Shown one piece after another: positions 15,850 to 22,236 of a DNA stretch of 22,236 nt. A model generated the notes under the pieces. The model saw only the letters and a program-made list of their open reading frames with translations, ran no database searches and was not told the origin of the DNA. Position 1 is the stretch's first letter. Each line of letters opens with the position of its first letter. The translations under genes were made by a program, and so were the position numbers. Source of the stretch: JAAXGI01 sp963579625 (GTDB lineage Bacteria > Gemmatimonadota > Gemmatimonadetes > Longimicrobiales > Gaopeijiaceae); assembly GCA_963579625.1 (NCBI GenBank), contig CAUZHN010000036.1, positions 1 through 22,236 of the forward strand. Direction: 5' to 3'.

Positions 15850-15894
15850 GAGGTTAGACTCGCATGGGAGTAGTGGATGTCTAGTGTCCCCGAA

Positions 15895-15917
15895 CCTCGA
15901 CGACCTGAGTCTCGAGG
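15895..15917 (-). terminator. Hairpin downstream of the NIPSNAP gene
   Basis: CCTCGA and TCGAGG form a perfect 6-bp stem around an 11-base loop, 15 bases past the stop at 15933. No U tract follows. Confidence 0.35.
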
Positions 15918-15932
15918 GTGATCAGCTAGGCC

Positions 15933-16403
15933 TTATTTGAGTTCCGAATAGTCGGACGCACTCATCATGAATACCTGACTATTGGTACTCACCGGGTATT
16001 TTGCCCGGAGAGCGATCCATTCCGGGTCAGCACGGAAGGCTGCCCATACCTCTTCCCGATGAGCACGGTCGCGATAGGCCAACATCCAAATCAAGGTGTT
16101 GGAATCCTCTAGGCTCTGCCACACGGCAACGATCTCTGCGCCGTGCTTCTCGAAAATTGCGACCTCTTGCTCCCGAAAGCGCTGATGCAGCTCATCGATA
16201 GAACGCTCGTAATCGCCGACGCCATCGCGCGAGGTGTCTGCCGTGTACATGCGAATCTCGAAGCAGCGTGAATCCGCCGCCACATTCGTGGAAAACTCGC
16301 CCGAGAGTTGAGCGGCCGGGCCACAGGGTGGCTGACTCTGCTGGGCATACGCCGGACTGCTGACAACGAAGCAGATGATGGCTAAGAAGATCACGGTCCT
16401 CAT
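15933..16403 (-). CDS. Secreted NIPSNAP-family protein
   Basis: 156 residues from the ATG at 16403, which has GAGAGGA just upstream; the longer frame to 16490 has no such site. MRTVIFLAIICFVVSSPAYAQ is a Sec signal with cleavage likely after AYA. The NIPSNAP ferredoxin-like domain follows: CFEIRMYTADTSRDGVGDYERSI, FEKHGAEIVAVWQS, LIWMLAYRDRAHREEVWAAFRADPEW. Bacterial members are small dimeric alpha+beta barrel proteins of unknown role. Two Cys residues (in QPPCGPAA and SRCFEI) lie in the N-terminal segment and could form a disulfide in the periplasm. The AACANTGTT element is 114 bases upstream. Confidence 0.88.
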   Translation of the reverse strand: MRTVIFLAIICFVVSSPAYAQQSQPPCGPAAQLSGEFSTNVAADSRCFEIRMYTADTSRDGVGDYERSIDELHQRFREQEVAIFEKHGAEIVAVWQSLEDSNTLIWMLAYRDRAHREEVWAAFRADPEWIALRAKYPVSTNSQVFMMSASDYSELK

Positions 16404-16408
16404 TTTGT

Positions 16409-16413
16409 CCTCT
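16409..16413 (-). promoter_or_regulatory. Ribosome binding site fixing the NIPSNAP start
   Basis: AGAGG on the minus strand, five bases before the ATG at 16403. It places the start at the signal peptide. Confidence 0.6.
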
Positions 16414-16517
16414 CTTTTCAGTAATGACGGGTTTGGCCCTATGCTCAGGGTATTCCCCATCAGAAGATCCCCCACCAGAAGTGCTCTCACAACGTACTAG
16501 ACGAATCCGATGCGTGA

Positions 16518-16526
16518 AACATTGTT
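16518..16526 (-). promoter_or_regulatory. AACANTGTT palindrome, site b
   Basis: Minus strand AACAATGTT, 114 bases from the NIPSNAP start. The left flank CATCTACC matches site a (CATCTACT) at seven of eight positions, which extends the similarity well beyond the palindrome. Confidence 0.5.
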
Positions 16527-16543
16527 GGTAGATGTGCTGGACA

Positions 16544-16566
16544 CTCCCGCCTCAGTAAAGGCGGAG
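16544..16566 (-). terminator. Hairpin downstream of the amidase fusion gene
   Basis: CCGCCT (16547-16552) pairs perfectly with AGGCGG (16559-16564) around a 6-base loop, with two more pairs beyond a single-base bulge. It lies 55 bases past the stop at 16621. No U tract follows. Confidence 0.4.
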
Positions 16567-16620
16567 ATGCTGCGGGGCCAGTGCTCGTCTTCGAGGTCGG
16601 GGGTGGGCTGCTTTACCAAG

Positions 16621-18843
16621 CTAGAGCATGGGATGCTGCGTGTGATGATCCGTGTTCGCCTGGAACGCGTGCGCCAGCAGCAGGATCTCCGCTTCGCCGA
16701 ATAGCTTTCCGGTCATGTGAAGGGCTGTCGGTGAGCCCCGGTGGAAGCCACTCGGCAAGCTGATCACAGGATGCCCGGTACGGTTCGTAAGCAGGATGTT
16801 GCTGCCGAGGTAGAGGTCGAGGTCACCCAGAGCCTCATCGACCTGCTTCATGATCCGCATCCTCATGCGGTTGCCCTGAATGTATTCAACGGCCGGTGTG
16901 AAGTGGGCAGCGCGGATCTCGACGGGCCGAACGCTCTGCTCGAACCCCCGTTCGGTCTCCGTAAGCTGGCCCCTCGCCGTCACGTCATAGAAAGCCGCTG
17001 ACGTCTCAACGTACCGAAGGAAGTCGATGGTCTCGACCGGGACGTCGGGCAGGTCGAACGGCACAACCTCGACGTCCAAGGAGCGAATAACACGTAGCGC
17101 TTCCTGGTTGTTGCGTCGGGTCTCGCGCGCGAGCATGGCTCGCTCGGCATTTCCTGTATCCGCAATCTCACCTTCGAACTCGCTGCGTAGGTATCCGACG
17201 CGAAGCTGGGTCGGGTCCGCCATTGCATCCCAGTTGAACGGCACGTCAAGGAGGGTGTTGTCCCGCCCATCCGGGCCGTAGATCGTATCAAATACCAGCG
17301 CGCAGTCCTCTGCCGATCGGCACATCGGACCCACGGTGTCCTGCGTCCACGCTAGCACCATTCCGCCGTAGCGGCTGACCCTTCCAAAGGTGGGCCGCAG
17401 GCCAGTGAGTCCATTGCGAGTCGACGGACCGATAATGGAGCCACCGGTGTCCGTCCCGATGGAGAATCCGACGAGCCCGGCCGCGGTAGCGGACCCCGGT
17501 CCCGCGGATGACCCGGCCGCATCCTGGTCGGTGTTCCACGGGTTCCGTGTGACCCCGCCATACCACCGAGCGGTGGTGGCCAGTGCACCCGTGGAAAGCT
17601 TAGCCACAAGAACTGCGCCTGCCTCCGTGAGCCGCTCGTAAACCGTCGAATTCACGTCGATCACACGGTCCCGGAATGGCGTCATCCCCCACGTCGTCTT
17701 CGTCCCCCGCACGGCAAGCAGATCCTTCAGTCCCCACGGGATCCCGTGCAGCGGGCCCCGATAGCTTCCGGCCGCAATCTCCTCGTCGGCCTGTCTCGCC
17801 TGACGACGCGCAATGTCCTCGGTCAGGTTGACGACGCAGAAGAGCTTGGGGTCGTGCTCCTTCAGTCGTGCAAGGTAGAGCTCCGTGAGTTCGGTCGACC
17901 GGACCTGCCGGGTCTCGATAAGCCGAGAGAGGTGCGTGAGTGGGAGGAACGCCAACTCCTCGTCTGAGGTGGGCATGGCCACATCGATAGGCTTCCTGCT
18001 TAGCGTCCTCCGCTCACTTGGAAGAAGCTTCCCCGGCGGAACCGGGTTGAAGACGAAGGCAGGTTGTGTGTCGTTTCCCAGCCCGGCGTCCTGCATGACC
18101 TTGAAGGCAGGGAGTGGGCTTTGGTCCCCATTGAGCCGTTCGAGAATCCGCTGCTGCTCTTCCCGTGTGAAAGTGATGCCGGCGATGGCCTGGGCGTCGT
18201 CGAGCATCTCAAGAGTGATTGTCTCGGCGTCCTGAGCGACCGCGGCCAGCGCTCCAGGTAGGAGCGTCGCTCCCACGCCCGCGGCCGAAAAGCAAGCGAG
18301 GAACCGACGGCGGTTCAGTACGAGGCGTTGCTCATCCATCTTTGGGTCATCTCCAAACCTATTCGTGCCGCGTGTGCCGGCGATGAACAAGAGATACAAA
18401 TTGTAAAATGGCACTAAGATGAACCATCCACTGTGATCAGAGTCGTGCATCCTGCGGATGCTCACTGCAAGAGACGGGACGGCGATTCCTAGCTTATAGA
18501 TGGTGTCCAGCACGGAGTTGTCAGAGTCACTCCACAATCCAAGCAAGCCCTCAACCACCCATAGGGCGAGCAGGGTCAATAAGCTGAAGACCTCAAAACT
18601 CCAAAATTCTTTTCGGCGCGCCCGTCCACTAAACACCGCATACTTCTTTAGAACTCGCAGATACCAATACAAACCCCAGAAACCAGCTTCGGGCGTAGCT
18701 GTCATCTCACTCACCGGGGAAGGATGGCCTCTAGTCTCTTCTGACGTGGGAGGACCACTAGCGACTGGACACCCACAATGAGGACAGGCGGGTGCCTTGT
18801 CGCTGACCTCCTTCTCGCATTCGGAACACTTGATTAGAGCCAT
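16621..18843 (-). CDS. Zinc ribbon - DUF805 - TAT signal - amidase fusion protein
   Basis: One 740-codon frame. Residues 1-30 are a zinc ribbon (CSEC, then CPHCGC). Residues 55-167 are a DUF805 membrane domain (KKYAVFSGRARRKEFWSFEVF, RRMHDSDHSGWF, GTNRFGDDP) with about three hydrophobic helices. At residue 169 a second methionine begins MDEQRLVLNRRRFLACFSAAG, a full Tat signal with hydrophobic core and AVAQD cleavage site. Residues 290-735 are an amidase-signature enzyme with K373 (GLKDLL), S445 (AGSSAG) and S469 (GTDTGGSI) in the Ser-Ser-Lys triad arrangement. The junction lies where a DUF805 protein would normally end and a Tat-exported amidase would begin. A GGAG 11 bases before the ATG at 18339 could also allow separate initiation. 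It would hydrolyse an amide of unknown type. Confidence 0.85.
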   Translation of the reverse strand: MALIKCSECEKEVSDKAPACPHCGCPVASGPPTSEETRGHPSPVSEMTATPEAGFWGLYWYLRVLKKYAVFSGRARRKEFWSFEVFSLLTLLALWVVEGLLGLWSDSDNSVLDTIYKLGIAVPSLAVSIRRMHDSDHSGWFILVPFYNLYLLFIAGTRGTNRFGDDPKMDEQRLVLNRRRFLACFSAAGVGATLLPGALAAVAQDAETITLEMLDDAQAIAGITFTREEQQRILERLNGDQSPLPAFKVMQDAGLGNDTQPAFVFNPVPPGKLLPSERRTLSRKPIDVAMPTSDEELAFLPLTHLSRLIETRQVRSTELTELYLARLKEHDPKLFCVVNLTEDIARRQARQADEEIAAGSYRGPLHGIPWGLKDLLAVRGTKTTWGMTPFRDRVIDVNSTVYERLTEAGAVLVAKLSTGALATTARWYGGVTRNPWNTDQDAAGSSAGPGSATAAGLVGFSIGTDTGGSIIGPSTRNGLTGLRPTFGRVSRYGGMVLAWTQDTVGPMCRSAEDCALVFDTIYGPDGRDNTLLDVPFNWDAMADPTQLRVGYLRSEFEGEIADTGNAERAMLARETRRNNQEALRVIRSLDVEVVPFDLPDVPVETIDFLRYVETSAAFYDVTARGQLTETERGFEQSVRPVEIRAAHFTPAVEYIQGNRMRMRIMKQVDEALGDLDLYLGSNILLTNRTGHPVISLPSGFHRGSPTALHMTGKLFGEAEILLLAHAFQANTDHHTQHPML
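18351..18354 (-). promoter_or_regulatory. Possible internal ribosome site before the amidase part
   Basis: GGAG on the minus strand, 11 bases before the in-frame ATG at 18339. If used, the amidase would also be made as a separate 572-residue Tat substrate. The spacing is longer than ideal. Confidence 0.3.
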
Positions 18844-18905
18844 GCCTTCATTCTGCCCTTGCCCCGCTCACGACCGCAACTTACTCGGGAGAATCAAATG
18901 CGCAG

Positions 18906-18914
18906 AACACTGTT
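18906..18914 (-). promoter_or_regulatory. AACANTGTT palindrome, site c
   Basis: The core lies in a longer perfect palindrome, AGAACACTGTTCT (18904-18916), 62 bases from the amidase-fusion start. On the minus strand AACAGTGTTCTGC is identical to site a over 13 bases. A second imperfect palindrome CTTGGTGCCAAG abuts it. Confidence 0.55.
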
Positions 18915-19041
18915 CTTGGTGCCAAGAGTGCCAGTTACTAGGGGGGGCCGGGTACTGAGATCTTAACCCAAATTCAACAGCACGAAGCTTCGCCTCGCCG
19001 GTCTTGCGGACCTGCCTGCTCACTACTAGGACGGCGTGTGT

Positions 19042-19090
19042 CTGGCCCTACCCGAGTACCCGCCCTCGATAGACCATGACGGAGGGCCAG
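19042..19090 (-). terminator. Long-loop hairpin downstream of the second cupin gene
   Basis: CTGGCCCT (19042-19049) and AGGGCCAG (19083-19090) form a perfect 8-bp stem around a 33-base loop, beginning 25 bases past the stop at 19116. No U tract follows. Confidence 0.4.
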
Positions 19091-19115
19091 GTAGAGTCGG
19101 TTTTTTACCTTCCGT

Positions 19116-19616
19116 TCACTTCTTCCACGGAAAGTGGATGTTCAGGTATGTGATCGACCCTGAGTCCCCAAAATCCTTGAACCCGTGGACCATACCGGGC
19201 GGGATGAACACCACGTCCCCCGCCTTGACAACCCGCTCCACCCCACCGCGGATAGAGCTGCCGCGCTGATCACCGGGTCGTGATGCAGGTTGGGGATCCA
19301 CAAGCGAACCACCGGTCACCAGTGTCGCCGACCCGTCCTTCACCAAGTAAAGGTCGCTTAGAGCCCCGTGGATCGTCGCGGTTGGGGCCATTCGGTGTAG
19401 CATCGTGACGCTGAAGATGTCTCCGCCTTCGAGAATCCTCCCGCTCGAAAGCTGCCCTTCCTCCAGCGCTCTGAGCACGTACTCGAGATCCAAGGCTTCC
19501 AATACGACGGCTTCGTCATCCGTTGCTTCTTGGGGAATGGTCACCTGACTCAACCCAGTGTTGGCACACAGGGTCATCAAGATTCCTGCGCACAGACTGG
19601 CCTTGATAGCGTGCAT
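19116..19616 (-). CDS. Secreted cupin-domain protein
   Basis: 166 residues. The ATG at 19616 is preceded on its strand by GGAGGAG. The N-terminus (MHAIKASLCAGILMTLCANTGLSQ) is a Sec signal. The cupin region has TATIHGALSDLYLVKDGSATLVTGG and, later, VVKAGDVVFIPPGMVHGFKDFGDSGSITYLNIHF. The two motifs supply one His each, and an Asp stands where Glu is usual, so the metal site is non-classical. An insert (LVDPQPASRPGDQRGSSIRGG) between the motifs is shared with related exported cupins that I recall from similar bacteria. It is monocistronic by spacing. The AACANTGTT element is 116 bases upstream and two further repeat elements lie closer to the start. The substrate is unknown. Confidence 0.85.
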   Translation of the reverse strand: MHAIKASLCAGILMTLCANTGLSQVTIPQEATDDEAVVLEALDLEYVLRALEEGQLSSGRILEGGDIFSVTMLHRMAPTATIHGALSDLYLVKDGSATLVTGGSLVDPQPASRPGDQRGSSIRGGVERVVKAGDVVFIPPGMVHGFKDFGDSGSITYLNIHFPWKK

Positions 19617-19641
19617 TCTTCTCCTCCGAAATCAGGCCACT

Positions 19642-19661
19642 TGGTAGACTTCTGGTAGACT
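19642..19661 (-). repeat. Direct repeat TGGTAGACT, 11-base period
   Basis: TGGTAGACT occurs at 19642-19650 and 19653-19661, one helical turn apart, about 25-45 bases before the second cupin start. This could be a regulator site. Confidence 0.45.
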
Positions 19662-19664
19662 CTA

Positions 19665-19679
19665 ATTTGTGGGACAAAT
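19665..19679. promoter_or_regulatory. Inverted repeat ATTTGT-GGG-ACAAAT
   Basis: Perfect 6-base arms around three bases, just upstream of the direct repeat and 48 bases from the cupin start. Operator-like, but the regulator is unknown. Confidence 0.4.
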
Positions 19680-19732
19680 CCCATAACGTCATTTCGGCAA
19701 CAATGCCCGAAGCAACATCACCGAACGTTAAA

Positions 19733-19741
19733 AACACTGTT
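19733..19741 (-). promoter_or_regulatory. AACANTGTT palindrome, site d
   Basis: Minus strand AACAGTGTT, 116 bases from the second cupin start. The core is the same as at site a and site c; the flanks are less similar. Confidence 0.45.
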
Positions 19742-19918
19742 GAACGCTTCTGATAGGTCCATTGGTCGAGACCTGAGCTGTGCTGCTCCCGGTCATTGGG
19801 AACGGCCGGACGAAGACCTCGTCACGTCCAGTAAAATTGGAAACGTAGCCCCAAACCAACGCCTGTCTGGTGAGAGATCGCTTGATCTCCGCTATCACTG
19901 CTTGCATCTCGCCAACAT

Positions 19919-19938
19919 GAGGGGTTCTCCTACCCCTC
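19919..19938 (-). terminator. Hairpin downstream of the GYFN-type secreted protein gene
   Basis: GAGGGG and CCCCTC form a perfect 6-bp stem around an 8-base loop, 45 bases past the stop at 19984. No U tract follows. Confidence 0.4.
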
Positions 19939-19983
19939 CTTTATTACCTCAGACCACCGCCTCCCACCTCAGGTCACGCTGCC

Positions 19984-20952
19984 CTACGGGCTAACGTTGA
20001 CCTCCACATAGCTGTTGGTCCAACAGCACTGGTTGGGGTAACCACCGCCTAGCACCTGTACGAGCAGTACGTAGTCGCCGGGCTCCTCGAAGGTGGCCTG
20101 GATCGTCGAGGTACCCTCACCCGGGCCGACCTCGATGTAGTTGTCGCTGAAGGTCACGTTCCCTTCGATGTCCGGGGGACCCGAGTACTTCTGCCAGGTC
20201 ACCTCGAATGTCCTGAGTCCCCCTTCAGCGTACCCAGGATCTCGGGCTTCGTAGTAGGGAGCGACCCCCGAGTACTCCTCGGCCGTGGGCTGCCTGACGG
20301 CCAGGGTCAAGGTGAGCGGCTCGCCAACCCCAGCTGAGACGGGGCCCACCCGCTTCCCACCACGGAGGCCCTTGCCGATACCCTCCGGCCCCTCCGGCTC
20401 AATGAGATGGACGATGGGTCCCACCGATCCACCGCGCTGGCCGCGATCCGTCTCGAAGTAGATATCGGGCACCCTATAATGGACGACTCCCGAATGGGCA
20501 GGCACCGAATAGGTGTCCCCATAGTGGCGACGAAGGTTCCAAACAATGTCCTGACCACCCCCCTGTGGCACGTTGATCGAGAAGACGCAGTAGTGTCGTG
20601 GCTTGCGTGCGCCACCTAGGGGCACTGGGTTGAAGCGGGTCGGCTGGAGCCCGTTGTACTCTTCAGGCTCGATGTAGTTGTTCGGCCCGATGGGAATTTC
20701 AAGGGCCTCGTCGAAGTTCAGGTTGAAGTATCCGAAGCACAGCGATGCCGTTCCGTCCTCTTCTTGAACCCAGCCGTCAAAAACTGGGACAACCGGCTGC
20801 CCCCGCGGGCGTAGGTTCTGAACGCCCTGTTCGCCGGCGCTCCCACGGATTTGCTCCTCCCACTGCTGCGCCTCGAGCGGGATCGTCAGACCCAGACCGA
20901 GCACGCCGGCAACCACGGCGGCTGTCAGGGTGAAAGATGCTTTGTTGATCAT
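19984..20952 (-). CDS. Secreted protein of a recurrent uncharacterised type (GYFN region plus Ig-like end)
   Basis: 322 residues from the ATG at 20952, with AGG five bases upstream and a signal peptide directly after it (MINKASFTLTAAVVAGVLGLGLTIPLEAQ). The 25 extra codons available upstream are basic and look non-coding. The body has VPVFDGWVQEEDGTASLCFGYFNLNFDEALEIPIGPNNYIEP, a pattern I recall from many exported proteins of Gemmatimonadota and Acidobacteriota annotated as hypothetical. The last hundred residues read as a beta-sandwich (FEEPGDYVLLVQVLGGG) with a Cys-Cys pair (QCCW). It lies 153 bases downstream of the copper monooxygenase-like gene on the same strand and may be its partner. 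I know of no assigned function. Confidence 0.8.
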   Translation of the reverse strand: MINKASFTLTAAVVAGVLGLGLTIPLEAQQWEEQIRGSAGEQGVQNLRPRGQPVVPVFDGWVQEEDGTASLCFGYFNLNFDEALEIPIGPNNYIEPEEYNGLQPTRFNPVPLGGARKPRHYCVFSINVPQGGGQDIVWNLRRHYGDTYSVPAHSGVVHYRVPDIYFETDRGQRGGSVGPIVHLIEPEGPEGIGKGLRGGKRVGPVSAGVGEPLTLTLAVRQPTAEEYSGVAPYYEARDPGYAEGGLRTFEVTWQKYSGPPDIEGNVTFSDNYIEVGPGEGTSTIQATFEEPGDYVLLVQVLGGGYPNQCCWTNSYVEVNVSP

Positions 20953-20957
20953 GGATA

Positions 20958-20960
20958 CCT
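20958..20960 (-). promoter_or_regulatory. Short ribosome site before the GYFN-type gene
   Basis: AGG within GACAGGT on the minus strand, five bases before the ATG at 20952. Together with the signal peptide it favours this start over the one at 21027. Confidence 0.45.
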
Positions 20961-21070
20961 GTCGCTCTGGAGAATGAGTGATGGGCGATAAGGTCCGGCC
21001 CTGCCCCCTTCGCCGAGGACAGGGCACTTTGAGGGGGGGGCTCCGCCTTCCCGATACCCTCTCATGACGC

Positions 21071-21086
21071 GGAGGACGATCCCTCC
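21071..21086 (-). terminator. Weak hairpin downstream of the copper monooxygenase-like gene
   Basis: GGAGG and CCTCC pair over 5 bp around a 6-base loop, 19 bases past the stop at 21106. No U tract follows. Confidence 0.25.
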
Positions 21087-21105
21087 AACGGTCTTGACTC
21101 GGCTT

Positions 21106-22236
21106 CTACCTCGAGACGACCGACCTCATCTCGCCCAGTAAGCGCTGCCGCTCCTCGACCAGATCCTGGAAATCGGCCTCGTCATCGAAGTAGGTGATGC
21201 CGAGTCGGATATGCCCCATCTCGTCCACGCTCCGGTCACCCCCTGTCACCCACTGACGGGGGTCAGGGTTGTAGGGGTTCTCGGTCGTGTTGTCCCACGT
21301 TGAGGTCACGATGAGCACGGTGCCCTTGGGGAGCAGCGGCATGACGTGGTCTTCGTACATGAACAGCGTATGCCAGCCGCTATCCCAGTTGAGCTTCGAC
21401 AGAGTCTCCCAACTCCCGTCCGGATAGATGGCCTCGACGAGCTGGTATTTTCCCCGCAGGTGCATGTGGCCACGAACGCTGTGGAGCATGGCTGGCCGAT
21501 CCAGGACGTGCATTCCCTTGAGCGTCGCGACCCCGTAGGGCGGAATGAGGAGGTCTCCCTCGTCACCGAAACGTCCGGTCGGCGAAATAGCGGTGCTACT
21601 CCCGGGATGGAAGGGTACGTGCGTGATCGCGGTACCCCGGAACGAGGGGTCACCCATCGTGTAGTGCTCAGGCTCCTCGCCGTCAGGGTAGAACCAGATA
21701 GCTACCTGCAAGGCAGCCTCGATATCGCGCTCGTAGGGGTGATAGTGCATCCCCCAGCTAATCAACGAGCCCGGACGGATTATCCGGCCCTGGTTCTCGG
21801 GGAAAATCCGGCCCTCCGTTCCGACCGCAGAATCAATCAGGTCAATAGTTCCCTCACCGAAAGCAGAGCGTGCTTCCATGGGATCGGCCGCCTCGCCGGG
21901 CATAATGAGGCCGGGGTTGGCGTGGTGGAAGACCAAACGGGCTTCATTGCTGTGCGGCCTGACCGCGACAGCCTTGATCCACCGCTCCCTCGTGATCGGC
22001 GCTCCCTCGATCTGAACGTCTTCGAGTGGTGTCCTAGGCCCCGGCCACTTGTCCATCCCATCGGCCACGACGTTGTACATAGGGGACTGGTAGACCACGT
22101 CGGGCAGCCCCAGTTCATCTTGGAACTCCCACGTCGTCCCATCGGGCCACTGGATCGGCTCAGGCAGGTCGCCCGGATCGCCTAGGGCCGCACCCGAGTC
22201 GACCCAGTCCGCGATCGTGCGGATCTCCTCGTCGCT
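21106..22236 (-). CDS. Cytochrome c - copper type II monooxygenase-like protein, N-terminus outside window
   Basis: The frame is open to the right edge, giving the last 376 residues. The first visible residues, SDEEIRTIADWVDSGAALGDP, are the closing helix of a c-type cytochrome domain whose CxxCH would lie outside the window. The rest resembles the copper type II ascorbate-dependent monooxygenase fold: LVFHHANPG, ISWGMHYHPYERD and SVRGHMHLRGK (about 21449-21475) supply His clusters expected to bind two coppers. Such fusions are exported and would take electrons from the cytochrome part to activate oxygen; the substrate is unknown. A GTG at 22098 is an internal codon, not the start. The GYFN-type gene follows after 153 bases on the same strand, so the two may be co-transcribed. 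Confidence 0.82.
   Translation of the reverse strand, partial: SDEEIRTIADWVDSGAALGDPGDLPEPIQWPDGTTWEFQDELGLPDVVYQSPMYNVVADGMDKWPGPRTPLEDVQIEGAPITRERWIKAVAVRPHSNEARLVFHHANPGLIMPGEAADPMEARSAFGEGTIDLIDSAVGTEGRIFPENQGRIIRPGSLISWGMHYHPYERDIEAALQVAIWFYPDGEEPEHYTMGDPSFRGTAITHVPFHPGSSTAISPTGRFGDEGDLLIPPYGVATLKGMHVLDRPAMLHSVRGHMHLRGKYQLVEAIYPDGSWETLSKLNWDSGWHTLFMYEDHVMPLLPKGTVLIVTSTWDNTTENPYNPDPRQWVTGGDRSVDEMGHIRLGITYFDDEADFQDLVEERQRLLGEMRSVVSR

Larger units (their letters stand above)
19617..19983. other. Intergenic region with promoter of the second cupin
   Basis: These 367 bases hold a two-copy direct repeat, an inverted repeat and the AACANTGTT palindrome upstream of the cupin, and a hairpin past the neighbouring gene. 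No gene is evident; an 84-codon plus-strand frame at 19740 has no ribosome site and no recognisable product. Confidence 0.5.

Noticed and set aside
18983..18992. 10-base palindrome CGAAGCTTCG
   Set aside because: Short, isolated, and not repeated near other genes; likely chance.
21346..22185. 279-codon plus-strand frame opposite the copper monooxygenase-like gene
   Set aside because: The minus-strand frame has the conserved His motifs; the opposite frame is a GC-driven shadow.

Overview
The window reads as chromosomal DNA from an uncultured environmental bacterium. Moderately high GC, good Shine-Dalgarno sites, twin-arginine signal peptides and the mix of PSD/PSCyt (DUF1592-type) cytochrome-like proteins, HXXSHH (DUF1552) proteins, secreted ankyrin proteins, creatininase-like, NIPSNAP and copper-monooxygenase proteins suit Gemmatimonadota or Acidobacteriota better than Planctomycetota. 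This assignment is inference. I found no rRNA, tRNA, CRISPR array, transposase or phage gene.

Left part (1-10179): two paralogous three-gene cassettes face each other. Copy 1 on the + strand is a truncated PSD/PSCyt protein (C-terminus only; it runs off the left edge), a TAT-exported HXXSHH protein and a secreted ankyrin protein, followed by a small FmdB-type zinc ribbon gene. Copy 2 on the - strand has the same order and is complete: PSD/PSCyt (10179-7561), HXXSHH (7510-6095), ankyrin (6016-4166). The cassettes meet tail to tail at about 4010-4166. The pieces look like one envelope module: a membrane-anchored c-type cytochrome-like protein, a TAT-exported partner and an exported ankyrin scaffold. 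Its biochemical role is unknown.

Middle part (10180-12551, + strand): a secreted creatininase-family protein with several usual metal ligands replaced, and an FKBP-type prolyl isomerase lipoprotein. A 450-base stretch without a convincing gene separates them.

Right part (12617-22236, all - strand): a series of mostly single genes for exported proteins. These are a small cupin, an NHL-type beta-propeller protein, a class C beta-lactamase-fold serine hydrolase, a NIPSNAP protein, a 740-residue zinc ribbon-DUF805-TAT-amidase fusion, a second cupin, a secreted protein of a recurrent uncharacterised type, and a copper type II monooxygenase-like protein with a cytochrome-c-like N-terminal segment (cut by the right edge). 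Four of these genes (both cupins, NIPSNAP, amidase fusion) share a palindromic AACANTGTT element 62-116 bases upstream of the start codon, suggesting a common regulator or promoter class. Short U-less hairpins follow many stop codons.

Almost every gene encodes an exported protein. The region looks like an envelope/periplasmic catabolic neighbourhood rather than a defence or mobile island. The features most worth a second look are the mirrored cassette, the amidase fusion, the shared palindrome and the conserved C-terminal Cys pair of the ankyrin proteins.
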